From contig CALMII010000020.1 in NCBI GenBank assembly GCA_937864115.1, positions 248,001 to 312,000 of the forward strand: DNA of 64,000 bases. The letters run 5' to 3'. The DNA comes from an uncultured Steroidobacter sp. (GTDB lineage: Bacteria > Pseudomonadota > Gammaproteobacteria > Steroidobacterales > Steroidobacteraceae). Made by a program: the position numbers and the translations under genes. Shown here in pieces: positions 57,379-64,000 of the stretch (within the stretch, counting starts at the first letter, position 1; each line of letters starts with the position of its first letter). The notes beneath the pieces were generated by a model that saw nothing but the letters and a program-made list of their open reading frames with translations, ran no database searches and was not told where the DNA came from.

Positions 57379-58035
57379 ATGTTTTCATTCCGCAAGAAAG
57401 CCCAGATGCCCGATCCGGCCGATGTACTTCCCGGTCGTTCGACGCCGCTGTCCGTCCCGGTCAAGCACTACGTCAACGGCAATCGCATCGTGCCGCCGTT
57501 TCCGGAAGGCATGAGGCAGGCGCTGTTCGGCCTGGGCTGCTTCTGGGGTGCGGAGCGCAAGTTCTGGCAGCTGCCCGGCGTTTACAGCACGGCGGTCGGT
57601 TACGCCGCGGGATCGACACCGAATCCGACTTACGAGGAAGTGTGCAGTGGCTATACCGGGCACAACGAAGTCGTCCTCGTCATCTACGATCCGCGCGACG
57701 TCGACTACGAGGATCTGCTCAAGGTTTTCTGGGAGAACCACGACCCGACGCAGGGCATGCGCCAGGGCGGCGACATCGGCACGCAGTATCGATCAGGCAT
57801 CTATACCTTCGATGCCGAGCAGAAGGCTGCGGCCGAAGCGAGTCTCAAGGCATACGCTGCTGCGTTGAACAGGGCCGGACACACCGCGCCGATCACGACG
57901 GAGATCCTCGACGCACCGACGTTCTATTACGCCGAGGACTATCACCAGCAGTATCTGGCGAAGAATCCGCAGGGATACTGCGGACTGGGCGGCACAGGAG
58001 TGTCGTGTCCGATCGGGCTGGCGGCGGCAGGCTGA
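57379..58035 (+). CDS. msrA: Peptide-methionine (S)-S-oxide reductase
   Basis: 218 residues. The catalytic Cys54 is in [39 protein letters not shown] and [23 protein letters not shown] are standard MsrA. The resolving Cys are near the end ([14 protein letters not shown]). It repairs oxidised methionine in proteins using thioredoxin. No signal peptide is seen. A family D palindrome lies on each side, so the gene is isolated in the map. ATG 57379 has AGGTCG upstream. Confidence 0.95.
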   Translation: MFSFRKKAQMPDPADVLPGRSTPLSVPVKHYVNGNRIVPPFPEGMRQALFGLGCFWGAERKFWQLPGVYSTAVGYAAGSTPNPTYEEVCSGYTGHNEVVLVIYDPRDVDYEDLLKVFWENHDPTQGMRQGGDIGTQYRSGIYTFDAEQKAAAEASLKAYAAALNRAGHTAPITTEILDAPTFYYAEDYHQQYLAKNPQGYCGLGGTGVSCPIGLAAAG

Positions 58036-58057
58036 ACGTCGCTCAGGGAAGATTAAT

Positions 58058-58143
58058 GAAGAGGCCGCGAAAGACCGCATATAAAGAATGGCGATTGTTC
58101 GGACCAGAACATGTTTTCTTTTATGCGGTCTTTCGCGGCCATC
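58058..58143. repeat. Family D palindrome
   Basis: GAGGCCGCGAAAGACCGCAT at 58061-58080 with the next bases ATAAAGAA faces TTCTTTTATGCGGTCTTTCG, then CGGCC, at 58117-58141. Loop about 30 bases. It lies between msrA and mtgA, which converge. Confidence 0.9.
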
Positions 58144-58150
58144 CTTTTTC

Positions 58151-58846
58151 TCATTCCAGTCGCTGCAGCACCGCCGTTCCGCCGAGCCCGCGCATCTGCC
58201 CGACGATCCATTGCTGTCGCGAGCGCACGTAACTCGACGGGGCGTTCGCCTTGAGGCGTTTTGGATTCGGTAATACCGCCGCGAGCAGCGCGGCATCGTA
58301 GGCGTTCAGCTTCGCCGCCGGCTTTCGGAAATACGTTTCGCTCGCGACCCCGACGCCGAACACACCCTTGCCGAATTCGGCGATGTTCAGATACGTCTCG
58401 AGGATGCGCTGCTTGGGCCACAGCGTTTCGATCAGCAACGTGAAATAAGCTTCGAGTCCTTTGCGAATCCAGTTCCTGCCCGGCCACAGGAACAGATTCT
58501 TCGCGACCTGCTGCGACAGCGTGCTGGCGCCGCGCACGCGGCGGCCGCGCTCGCGATCATCGAGCGCCTTGTCGATCGATTTGAAATCGAAGCCGAAGTG
58601 ATCGGGGAAGGTCTGGTCTTCCGAGGCGATCACGGCGACCTTCATCTGCGGCGAGATCTGCGGCCAATCCACCCAGCGCTGTTTGACCTGGTACGACGGA
58701 TTGGCCGTCGCGCCGATGACGCGCTCGCGCAGGATGAAGGCGGACGTGGGCGGGTCGACCCAGCGGAAAAGCAGGACGACGAGGATCGTGACGACGAACC
58801 AGCTCAGCAGCAGCCAGCCGATGAAGCGGAGCAGGCGGCGGAACAT
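58151..58846 (-). CDS. mtgA: Monofunctional peptidoglycan glycosyltransferase
   Basis: 231 residues. One N-terminal membrane anchor (about 7-28) is followed by a GT51 domain with the catalytic Glu76 in [49 protein letters not shown] and [18 protein letters not shown]. It polymerises lipid II into glycan strands on the outer face of the inner membrane. No transpeptidase domain. Start ATG 58846; REP 58872-58928 lies just upstream. Confidence 0.95.
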   Translation of the reverse strand: MFRRLLRFIGWLLLSWFVVTILVVLLFRWVDPPTSAFILRERVIGATANPSYQVKQRWVDWPQISPQMKVAVIASEDQTFPDHFGFDFKSIDKALDDRERGRRVRGASTLSQQVAKNLFLWPGRNWIRKGLEAYFTLLIETLWPKQRILETYLNIAEFGKGVFGVGVASETYFRKPAAKLNAYDAALLAAVLPNPKRLKANAPSSYVRSRQQWIVGQMRGLGGTAVLQRLE

Positions 58847-58871
58847 GCAAGCAAGGACGGAAGTTTTTCCA

Positions 58872-58928
58872 CTGTGGGGCCGGCTTCAGCCGGCTTCTTC
58901 AAAAGGCCGGCTGAAGCCGGCCCCACAG
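58872..58928. repeat. Family A REP dimer (two GC-type half-units)
   Basis: CTGTGGGGCCGGCTTCAGCC and its inverse ending CCCCACAG, with TTCTTCAAAA between. It lies between the ppi and mtgA genes, both minus strand. Confidence 0.92.
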
Positions 58929-58940
58929 CAGGAGGTATCT

Positions 58941-59441
58941 CTACTTCGAATCCGGAATCACCGTCACCGACTCGATGACGATCGCCTCGGTCGGCACGTC
59001 CTGATGCCCGCGGCGGTTGCCGGTCTTCACGGCGGCGATGGCATCGATCACTTCCATGCCGGAATCGACGCGGCCGAACACGGCGTAGCCGTAGTTGCTC
59101 TGGCCCTTGTGATCCAGGAAGTCGTTGTCGACCAGGTTGACGAAGAACTGCGAGGTGGCGCTGTCGATGGCGCTGGTGCGGGCCATCGAGAGCGTGCCGC
59201 GCTTGTTCTTGAGGCCGTTGGTCGCTTCGTTCTTGATCGCGGCACGCTGGCCGGGCTTGCTGTCCATGTCTTCGGTCAGTCCGCCGCCCTGCACCATGAA
59301 GCCGGGGATCACGCGATGGAACACCGTGCCGTTGAAGTAGCCGTCCTCGGCGTACTTGCGGAAGTTCTCGGCGGAAATCGGCGCCTGCTTGTCGAAGAGC
59401 TGGACGGTGAAGGTGCCTTTGGAGGTTTTGAATTCGAGCAT
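58941..59441 (-). CDS. ppiB: Cyclophilin-type peptidyl-prolyl isomerase
   Basis: 166 residues, no signal peptide, so cytoplasmic. Cyclophilin signatures: FDKQAPISAENFRKYAEDGYFNGTVFHRVIPGFMVQGG, in which Arg and Phe of FHRVIPGF and Gln of MVQGG are catalytic, and SQFFVNLVDNDFLD. It accelerates proline isomerisation during folding. The symbol follows the usual cytoplasmic cyclophilin name. ATG 59441 starts MLEFKTSKGTFTVQLF. A family D palindrome lies upstream, between it and prmC. Confidence 0.92.
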   Translation of the reverse strand: MLEFKTSKGTFTVQLFDKQAPISAENFRKYAEDGYFNGTVFHRVIPGFMVQGGGLTEDMDSKPGQRAAIKNEATNGLKNKRGTLSMARTSAIDSATSQFFVNLVDNDFLDHKGQSNYGYAVFGRVDSGMEVIDAIAAVKTGNRRGHQDVPTEAIVIESVTVIPDSK

Positions 59442-59465
59442 GGGTGTCACTTCAGAAGGAAGAGG

Positions 59466-59586
59466 AAGAGCCGCGAAAGACCGCACAAAAGAAACATGAC
59501 GGCGGAAAAAGTGTCTGCAATGACCGGAAGGGGCGTCATTGCCGGTGTCCGGCTGATCGCTCCTTCATGCGGTTTTTTGCGGCCTC
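59466..59586. repeat. Family D palindrome, abutting the prmC stop
   Basis: AGAGCCGCGAAAGACCGCAC then AAAAGAA at the left (59467-59493) faces TCATGCGGTTTTTTGCGGCC at the right (59565-59584). The loop is about 70 bases and unlike the other copies. The right arm runs into the prmC stop codon. Confidence 0.8.
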
Positions 59587-60439
59587 AGATGCTTCCTTCC
59601 GTCACGCGCTCATGGCCGGCCAGATCGGCGTGGGAGCGTACGCGACCGAAGCCGGCGCGCACAAGCAGATCGCGGACGGCCGCGGCCTGTTTCCAGCCGT
59701 GTTCCAGCGCCAGCCAGCCTCCCGGCGCGAGATGCGCCGGCGCGGCTGCAACGATCTGTTCGATGGACTCGAAACCGGTGCGGCCGCTGATCAGGGCCAT
59801 GTGCGGTTCGAAGCGGCGCACGCCCGGGTCGAGGTCGCGATCTTCCGAGGCGATGTAGGGCGGATTCGACACGATCAGGTCGAAGCGCTGGCCCGCCAGC
59901 GGCGCGAACCAGCTGCCGTGCAGCAGTTTCACGTTGGCGATCTGCAGGCGTGCGGCATTGCGCGTCGCCATCTCCAGCGCGGGTGTCGACGCATCGACGG
60001 CGAACACCTGCGCCTGCGGCCGTTCGTTCGCGATGGCGAGCGCGATGGCGCCGCTGCCGGTGCCGAGATCGGCGATGTTCGCCGTCGCGTCCTTGCCGAT
60101 GTGTTCGAGTGCGCGCTCGACCAGCAGTTCGGTTTCCGGACGCGGGATCAGCACCGCGGGACTCACTTCGAACAGCAGCGACCAGAATTCCTGCTGGCCG
60201 CGTATGTATGCAATGGGTTCGCCCTGCATGCGCCGTTTCACGAGCTGCTGATAAGCCCAGCCCGCTTTCGGCGGCAGCTCGCGTTCCGGCGCGCTGCGAA
60301 AAGCCGTGCGCGACAGGCCCGTTACATGTTCGAGCAACAATTCGGCATCGAGCCGCGGCGAAGCGGAAACGCGCGAGAGCATCGTGCTCGCGGTATGCAG
60401 CACGTCGGAAACGGTCTGTGAGGTATCTACGGCAGGCAT
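59585..60439 (-). CDS. prmC: Peptide chain release factor N5-glutamine methyltransferase
   Basis: 284 residues. It methylates the Gln of the GGQ motif in RF1 and RF2. The SAM-binding motif is DLGTGSG (125-130), with acidic D149 in FAVDAS, and the catalytic NPPY is at 192-195. The N-terminal helical domain (about 1-95) is usual for PrmC. prmC often follows prfA; here prfA is not in the window. ATG 60439 lies 99 bases from the cbs start, divergent. Confidence 0.94.
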   Translation of the reverse strand: MPAVDTSQTVSDVLHTASTMLSRVSASPRLDAELLLEHVTGLSRTAFRSAPERELPPKAGWAYQQLVKRRMQGEPIAYIRGQQEFWSLLFEVSPAVLIPRPETELLVERALEHIGKDATANIADLGTGSGAIALAIANERPQAQVFAVDASTPALEMATRNAARLQIANVKLLHGSWFAPLAGQRFDLIVSNPPYIASEDRDLDPGVRRFEPHMALISGRTGFESIEQIVAAAPAHLAPGGWLALEHGWKQAAAVRDLLVRAGFGRVRSHADLAGHERVTEGSI

Positions 60440-60538
60440 GAGGATCGGCAGGTCACGTACAATTCGCGCACATTATCCGATCCGCGCGACTCGGTCGCGC
60501 TCTGGCCAGTCGCCAGCCGCCCTCGGAGCCTCTTCGTC

Positions 60539-61903
60539 ATGCACGTCTATTCCAATGCACTCGAAATGATCGGCCGCACGCCGATGCTGAAGCTCAGCCG
60601 CTTCGATACCGGTCCGTGCGAGCTGTATCTCAAGCTCGAAATGATGAATCCCGGCGGCTCGATCAAGGATCGCATCGGCCTGTCGATGATCGAAGAGGCC
60701 GAGAAACGCGGGCAGCTGAAGCCGGGCGACACGATCGTCGAAGCGACGGCCGGCAACACGGGCCTCGGTCTCGCGCTGGTCGCGGCGCAGAAGGGCTATC
60801 GCATGATCCTGGTGCTGCCCGACAAGATGAGCCAGGAAAAGATTTTCAACCTGCGTGCGATGGGCGCGGAAGTGGTGCTGACGCGATCGGACGTGGGCAA
60901 GGGACATCCCGAGTACTACCAGGATCTCGGCGCCGCCATCGCGCAGAAGATGGGCGCGTACTTCATCAACCAGTTCGCCAATCCCGACAATCCCAAGGCG
61001 CACGAGGAAACCACCGCGCCGGAAATCTGGGAACAGATGCAGCACAAGCTCGATGCCGTGGTCATCGGCGTCGGCTCCAGCGGCACGATCGCGGGCCTGG
61101 CCGCGTACTTCAAGAAGCACGCGCCGCACGTCGAACTGGTGCTCGCCGATCCGCAGGGCTCGATCCTCAAGGAGTACATCGACACCGGCAAGATGACCCA
61201 GAAAGGTTCGTGGCTGGTCGAAGGCATCGGCGAGGATTTCATTCCGTCGATCTGCGATTTTTCGCTGACGCGCCGCGCGTACAGCATTCCGGATGGCGAG
61301 TCGTTCTCGGTCGCGCGGGCCTTGCTGCAGAAGGAAGGCGTGCTCGCGGGATCGTCGACCGGCACGCTGCTCGCGGCTGCGCTGCACTACTGCCGCGAAC
61401 AGAAGGAACCGAAGCGCGTCGTCACGCTCGCCTGCGACACCGGCTCGCGCTACCTGTCGAAACTTTTCAACGATTTCTGGATGGACGATCAGGGCTTCAC
61501 GCAGCGCGAGAAATTCGGCGACCTGCGTGACCTCATCGGCCGCCCGCACGGCCAGCGCGCCACGATCACCGTCGGCCCCGACGATGCGCTCACCACGGCA
61601 CACAACCGTCTGCGCAACGCCGGCTTCTCGCAGCTGCCGGTGATGGAAGACGACCAGCTGATCGGCGTCGTCACCGAGGACGACATCCTGCGGTTTGCGT
61701 TCGGCCGTCCGGAATGCTTCAACGAGCCGGTGCGCCATGCCATGACCAAGGCCTTCCTGCGCGTCGACAAGAGCACCTCGGTGAACAATCTGGTCGCGAT
61801 GCTGGAAGTGCGCTCATCGGCCGCCGTGATGGATGGCGACCGGTTCCTCGGGCTGATCACGCGCTCGGATGTATTGAATTATTTGCGGAGGCAGGTGAGA
61901 TGA
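60539..61903 (+). CDS. Cystathionine beta-synthase
   Basis: 454 residues. Residues 1-320 form the PLP fold-type II core: the PLP Lys43 in NPGGSIKDRIG, the phosphate loop GVGSSGTIAG, and EATAGNTGLGLALVA. Residues about 335-454 are two CBS domains (DLIGRPHGQRATITVGPDDA; MTKAFLRVDKSTSV). No heme domain is present. With the downstream gamma-lyase it makes cysteine from homocysteine and serine through cystathionine. The symbol cbs would be reasonable, but a cysteine-synthase role is not excluded. E palindrome follows the stop. Confidence 0.9.
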   Translation: MHVYSNALEMIGRTPMLKLSRFDTGPCELYLKLEMMNPGGSIKDRIGLSMIEEAEKRGQLKPGDTIVEATAGNTGLGLALVAAQKGYRMILVLPDKMSQEKIFNLRAMGAEVVLTRSDVGKGHPEYYQDLGAAIAQKMGAYFINQFANPDNPKAHEETTAPEIWEQMQHKLDAVVIGVGSSGTIAGLAAYFKKHAPHVELVLADPQGSILKEYIDTGKMTQKGSWLVEGIGEDFIPSICDFSLTRRAYSIPDGESFSVARALLQKEGVLAGSSTGTLLAAALHYCREQKEPKRVVTLACDTGSRYLSKLFNDFWMDDQGFTQREKFGDLRDLIGRPHGQRATITVGPDDALTTAHNRLRNAGFSQLPVMEDDQLIGVVTEDDILRFAFGRPECFNEPVRHAMTKAFLRVDKSTSVNNLVAMLEVRSSAAVMDGDRFLGLITRSDVLNYLRRQVR

Positions 61904-62000
61904 GGCTACAGGCTACAGGCGACTGGCCGGAACAGTCCTTCACGGCCGCCATTCCTCTCCCAGAATCTCGCTGTAGCCTGTAGCCTGTAGCCTGTAGCCT
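61904..62000. repeat. Family E palindrome between cbs and the gamma-lyase
   Basis: GGCTACAGGCTACAGGCGAC at 61904-61923 faces CTGTAGCCTGTAGCCTGTAG then CCTGTAGCC at 61971-61999. It begins directly after the cbs TGA and spaces the two transsulfuration genes 119 bases apart. Confidence 0.92.
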
Positions 62001-62022
62001 TCACCTGTCACCGCCAATCCCC

Positions 62023-63186
62023 ATGTCCCACTCCCCCCGCCCCCTCGGCTTCGCCACCCGTTGCATCCACGCTGGCCAGTCGCCCGATCCGTCGACCGGC
62101 GCCGTGATGCCGCCGATCTACACGACGTCCACGTATGCGCAGTCGAGCCCCGGCGTGCACAAGGGCTACGACTATTCGCGCACGCGCAATCCGACGCGCA
62201 ATGCCTATGAGCGCTGCATCGCTGATCTCGAAGGCGGCGTGCGCGGTTTTGCCTTCGCCTCGGGCATGGCGGCGACCAGCACGGTGATCGAACTGCTCGA
62301 TGCGGGCAGCCATATTGTTGCGACTGATGACCTCTACGGCGGCACCTTCCGCCTGTTCGAACGCGTGCGTCGTCGTACCGCCAATCTCGACGTCACGTTC
62401 GTCGATCTGTCGAACCCGGAAGCGCTGGCCGCCGCCATACGCCCGGAAACGAAGATGATCTGGATCGAAACGCCGACCAACCCGACGCTGCGGCTGGTCG
62501 ATATCGCGCAGGTGGCGGAGTTCGCGCGCAAGCGCGGTCTCATCACGGTGGTCGACAACACGTTCGCGAGTCCGTGGGTGCAGCGGCCGCTGGAACTCGG
62601 CGCCGACCTGGTCGTGCATTCCGCGACCAAGTATCTGAACGGTCACTCCGACATGGTCGGTGGCGTCGCCGTCGCGGCGAATGCCGAGCTCGCCGACAAG
62701 GTGGGATTCCTGCAGAACGCCATCGGCGGCATCGCCGGGCCGTTCGACAGCTTTCTCGCGCTGCGCGGTCTCAAGACGCTGCCGCTGCGCATGCGCCAGG
62801 CCAGCGAGAGTTCGCTGCAGATCGCGCAGTGGCTGGAGAAGCATCCGCAGGTGTCGCGCGTGCTGTATCCGGGCCTGCCGAGCCATCCGCAGCATGAGCT
62901 GGCGAAGCGCCAGATGAAGAACGGCTACAGCGGCATCGTCACCTTCTTCGTCAAGGGTGGACTCGAAGAGACGCGCACCTTCCTCGAACGCCTGCGCATT
63001 TTCACGATCGCCGAGAGCCTGGGCGGCGTGGAAAGCCTGGTCGATCATCCGGGCCTGATGACGCATGCCTCGATTCCCGCGGACAAGCGCAAGGCGCTGG
63101 GGATCGATGATTCGCTGGTGCGGCTGTCGGTGGGGATCGAGGACACCGACGATCTGATGGCGGATCTGGGCGAAGCGCTCGGCTGA
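62023..63186 (+). CDS. Cystathionine gamma-lyase / gamma-synthase family PLP enzyme
   Basis: 387 residues, fold-type I. The PLP Lys203 is in SATKYLNGHSDMVGG, with Tyr and Arg of YDYSRTRNPTRN and the Asp of VVDNTFASP. Sequence and pairing with cystathionine beta-synthase favour a gamma-lyase (cystathionine to cysteine, ammonia and 2-oxobutyrate) over a methionine-synthesis gamma-synthase. The families are not separable by eye. ATG 62023 starts MSHSPRPLGFATRCIHAGQ, the standard N-terminus. Confidence 0.92.
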   Translation: MSHSPRPLGFATRCIHAGQSPDPSTGAVMPPIYTTSTYAQSSPGVHKGYDYSRTRNPTRNAYERCIADLEGGVRGFAFASGMAATSTVIELLDAGSHIVATDDLYGGTFRLFERVRRRTANLDVTFVDLSNPEALAAAIRPETKMIWIETPTNPTLRLVDIAQVAEFARKRGLITVVDNTFASPWVQRPLELGADLVVHSATKYLNGHSDMVGGVAVAANAELADKVGFLQNAIGGIAGPFDSFLALRGLKTLPLRMRQASESSLQIAQWLEKHPQVSRVLYPGLPSHPQHELAKRQMKNGYSGIVTFFVKGGLEETRTFLERLRIFTIAESLGGVESLVDHPGLMTHASIPADKRKALGIDDSLVRLSVGIEDTDDLMADLGEALG

Positions 63187-63202
63187 TTCAGGATGATTCT
63201 TC

Positions 63203-63256
63203 CTGTGGGGCCGGCTTCAGCCGGCCTGGAATGTCAGGCTAAAGCCTGACCCACAG
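63203..63256. repeat. Family A REP dimer, mixed type
   Basis: CTGTGGGGCCGGCTTCAGCC opposed to GTCAGGCTAAAGCCTGACC ending CACAG. It lies between the gamma-lyase and the membrane protein gene. Confidence 0.92.
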
Positions 63257-63364
63257 AAAGAAAGCCCTTCCTGACCTCCTTGCCATCCATCCCGTCGCTC
63301 CGCGATGATCGGGCCGCCGTGTACCGGGCGCGGCTCATACAACAGAACGCAAGGGAGGCTCACG

Positions 63365-64000
63365 ATGGCGATTCAACCGACGCAACCGCAGACGATCGGT
63401 GGTGTTCTCGATACCACGTTCCAGCTCTACAAGGGCTCCATCGGCAAGGTGTGGATCCTGTGTCTGCTGGGCGCGATCGGCGGCACGCTGCCGTCGCTGT
63501 ACATGGTGTTCGGCGGTTCGGCCAATCCTGCGGATCCGCTGGCCGCGCTCGGCATGATGTCGAAGCCCGGTTACTGGCTGGCCAATCTTGCGACGATCAT
63601 TCTGTCGCTGTGGTCGATGGGTGCCGTGTATCTCAAGGTGCATGCGATCGGCACGGACACCGACATGGGTCTGGGCGAAGCGCTGACGACCGGCCTGCGC
63701 AAGGTACCGTTGCTCTTCGTGACCGGCGTGCTGTTCGGCATCGCGCTCGCCGTCGGCCTGGTACTCCTCGTCATTCCCGGCCTCATCCTGATGGTCAGTC
63801 TGATGCTGTGCTTCAACCTGGTCCTGTTCGAAGACAAGGGTCCGATCGCCGCGCTGACCGGCAGTCACAATCTGGTCTGGGGCAACTGGTGGCGCACGAC
63901 CGCGGTCCTTACCGTCGGTCTCATCATCGTGATGGTCATCTACGTGGCTGTCGGCGTGGTGCTGGGCGTCGCGATTCCCCTCATCGGCCTCGGCGCCGGC
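63365..64000 (+). CDS. Multi-pass membrane protein, partial (runs off the window)
   Basis: 212 residues are visible with no stop before position 64000. A strong ribosome-binding site, AAGGGAGG, lies about six bases before ATG 63365. After an N-terminal soluble stretch (MAIQPTQPQTIGGVLDTTFQ) come at least five hydrophobic segments: VWILCLLGAIGGTLPSLYMV, a second at YWLANLATIILSLWSMGAVY, a long pair around residues 118-152, and the last near the edge. LFEDKGPIAALTGSHNLVWGNWWRT resembles DUF975/YciC-like and related small-molecule membrane families. The family is not firmly assigned. Confidence 0.8.
   Translation, partial: MAIQPTQPQTIGGVLDTTFQLYKGSIGKVWILCLLGAIGGTLPSLYMVFGGSANPADPLAALGMMSKPGYWLANLATIILSLWSMGAVYLKVHAIGTDTDMGLGEALTTGLRKVPLLFVTGVLFGIALAVGLVLLVIPGLILMVSLMLCFNLVLFEDKGPIAALTGSHNLVWGNWWRTTAVLTVGLIIVMVIYVAVGVVLGVAIPLIGLGAG

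Overview
The window looks like a chromosome segment from a GC-rich, aerobic Gammaproteobacterium. The gene set points towards Steroidobacteraceae, Nevskiales or another Xanthomonadales-like lineage. That placement is an inference from gene content, exported-protein repertoire and REP-type repeats; no rRNA or other marker is present. Genes are dense, many overlap by ATGA or TGATG junctions, and I see no tRNA, rRNA, CRISPR array, IS element or prophage.

Layout. 0-0.7 kb: end of a histidine kinase plus a receiver-only regulator. 0.9-6 kb: small membrane protein, SDR and alpha/beta hydrolase divergent from an acyl-CoA ligase, then an MFS carrier. 6-9.2 kb: proA and an OmpA-like protein. 9.3-14.6 kb: a molybdenum-cofactor operon, moeA-moaA-moaC-(mobA-moaD fusion)-(moaE-moeB-rhodanese fusion). 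14.8-16.2 kb: three tandem paralogous small periplasmic proteins. 16.5-18.3 kb: modBC without modA. 18.3-18.8 kb: a GxxExxY (PD-(D/E)xK) gene bracketed by inverted arms. 18.8-20.5 kb: lrp/ald. 20.7-24.6 kb: rhomboid protease, LplT-PlsC fusion, FMN reductase, unknown protein. 25-30.5 kb: arginase, ornithine cyclodeaminase-like protein, Lrp regulator, rhodanese, FtrA-like regulator and agmatine deiminase. 30.7-32.2 kb: PPK2/Pap. 32.3-45.5 kb: a divergent cluster of ten genes, all apparently exported. The minus-strand arm encodes an HzsA-related diheme lipoprotein, two beta-barrel proteins, a TlpA thioredoxin, and DUF4266, DUF3570 and DUF3187 proteins. The plus-strand arm encodes a monoheme protein, a diheme LamG lipoprotein and a Tat-exported DUF1501-like protein. 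45.6-46.9 kb: toxin/nuclease debris and an Rpn-type nuclease. 47-55.3 kb: Na+/H+ antiporter, TonB-dependent receptor, PQQ dehydrogenase, type Vd patatin. 55.4-64 kb: AraC regulator, msrA, mtgA, peptidyl-prolyl isomerase, prmC, the reverse transsulfuration pair and a membrane protein.

The most unusual property is the number of dispersed palindromes. I distinguish five families: A, REP/BIME hairpins with GTRG heads; B, G-rich arms around GCGGAGGAGGGG; C and D, CCGCAAAA and CCGCATAAAA arms; E, inverted arrays of the heptamer GGCTACA. A single arm of a possible sixth kind (F) lies in the TonB receptor gene. Copies do more than fill spacers. One E copy forms the in-frame linker of the MoaE-MoeB fusion, and another supplies the start and most of the signal peptide of the DUF4266 lipoprotein. 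A B copy and the F arm contribute to two more signal peptides, and a C-type pair brackets the GxxExxY nuclease gene. The two leading candidates for an undescribed system are the C-repeat/GxxExxY element and the HzsA-like extracytoplasmic redox cluster.
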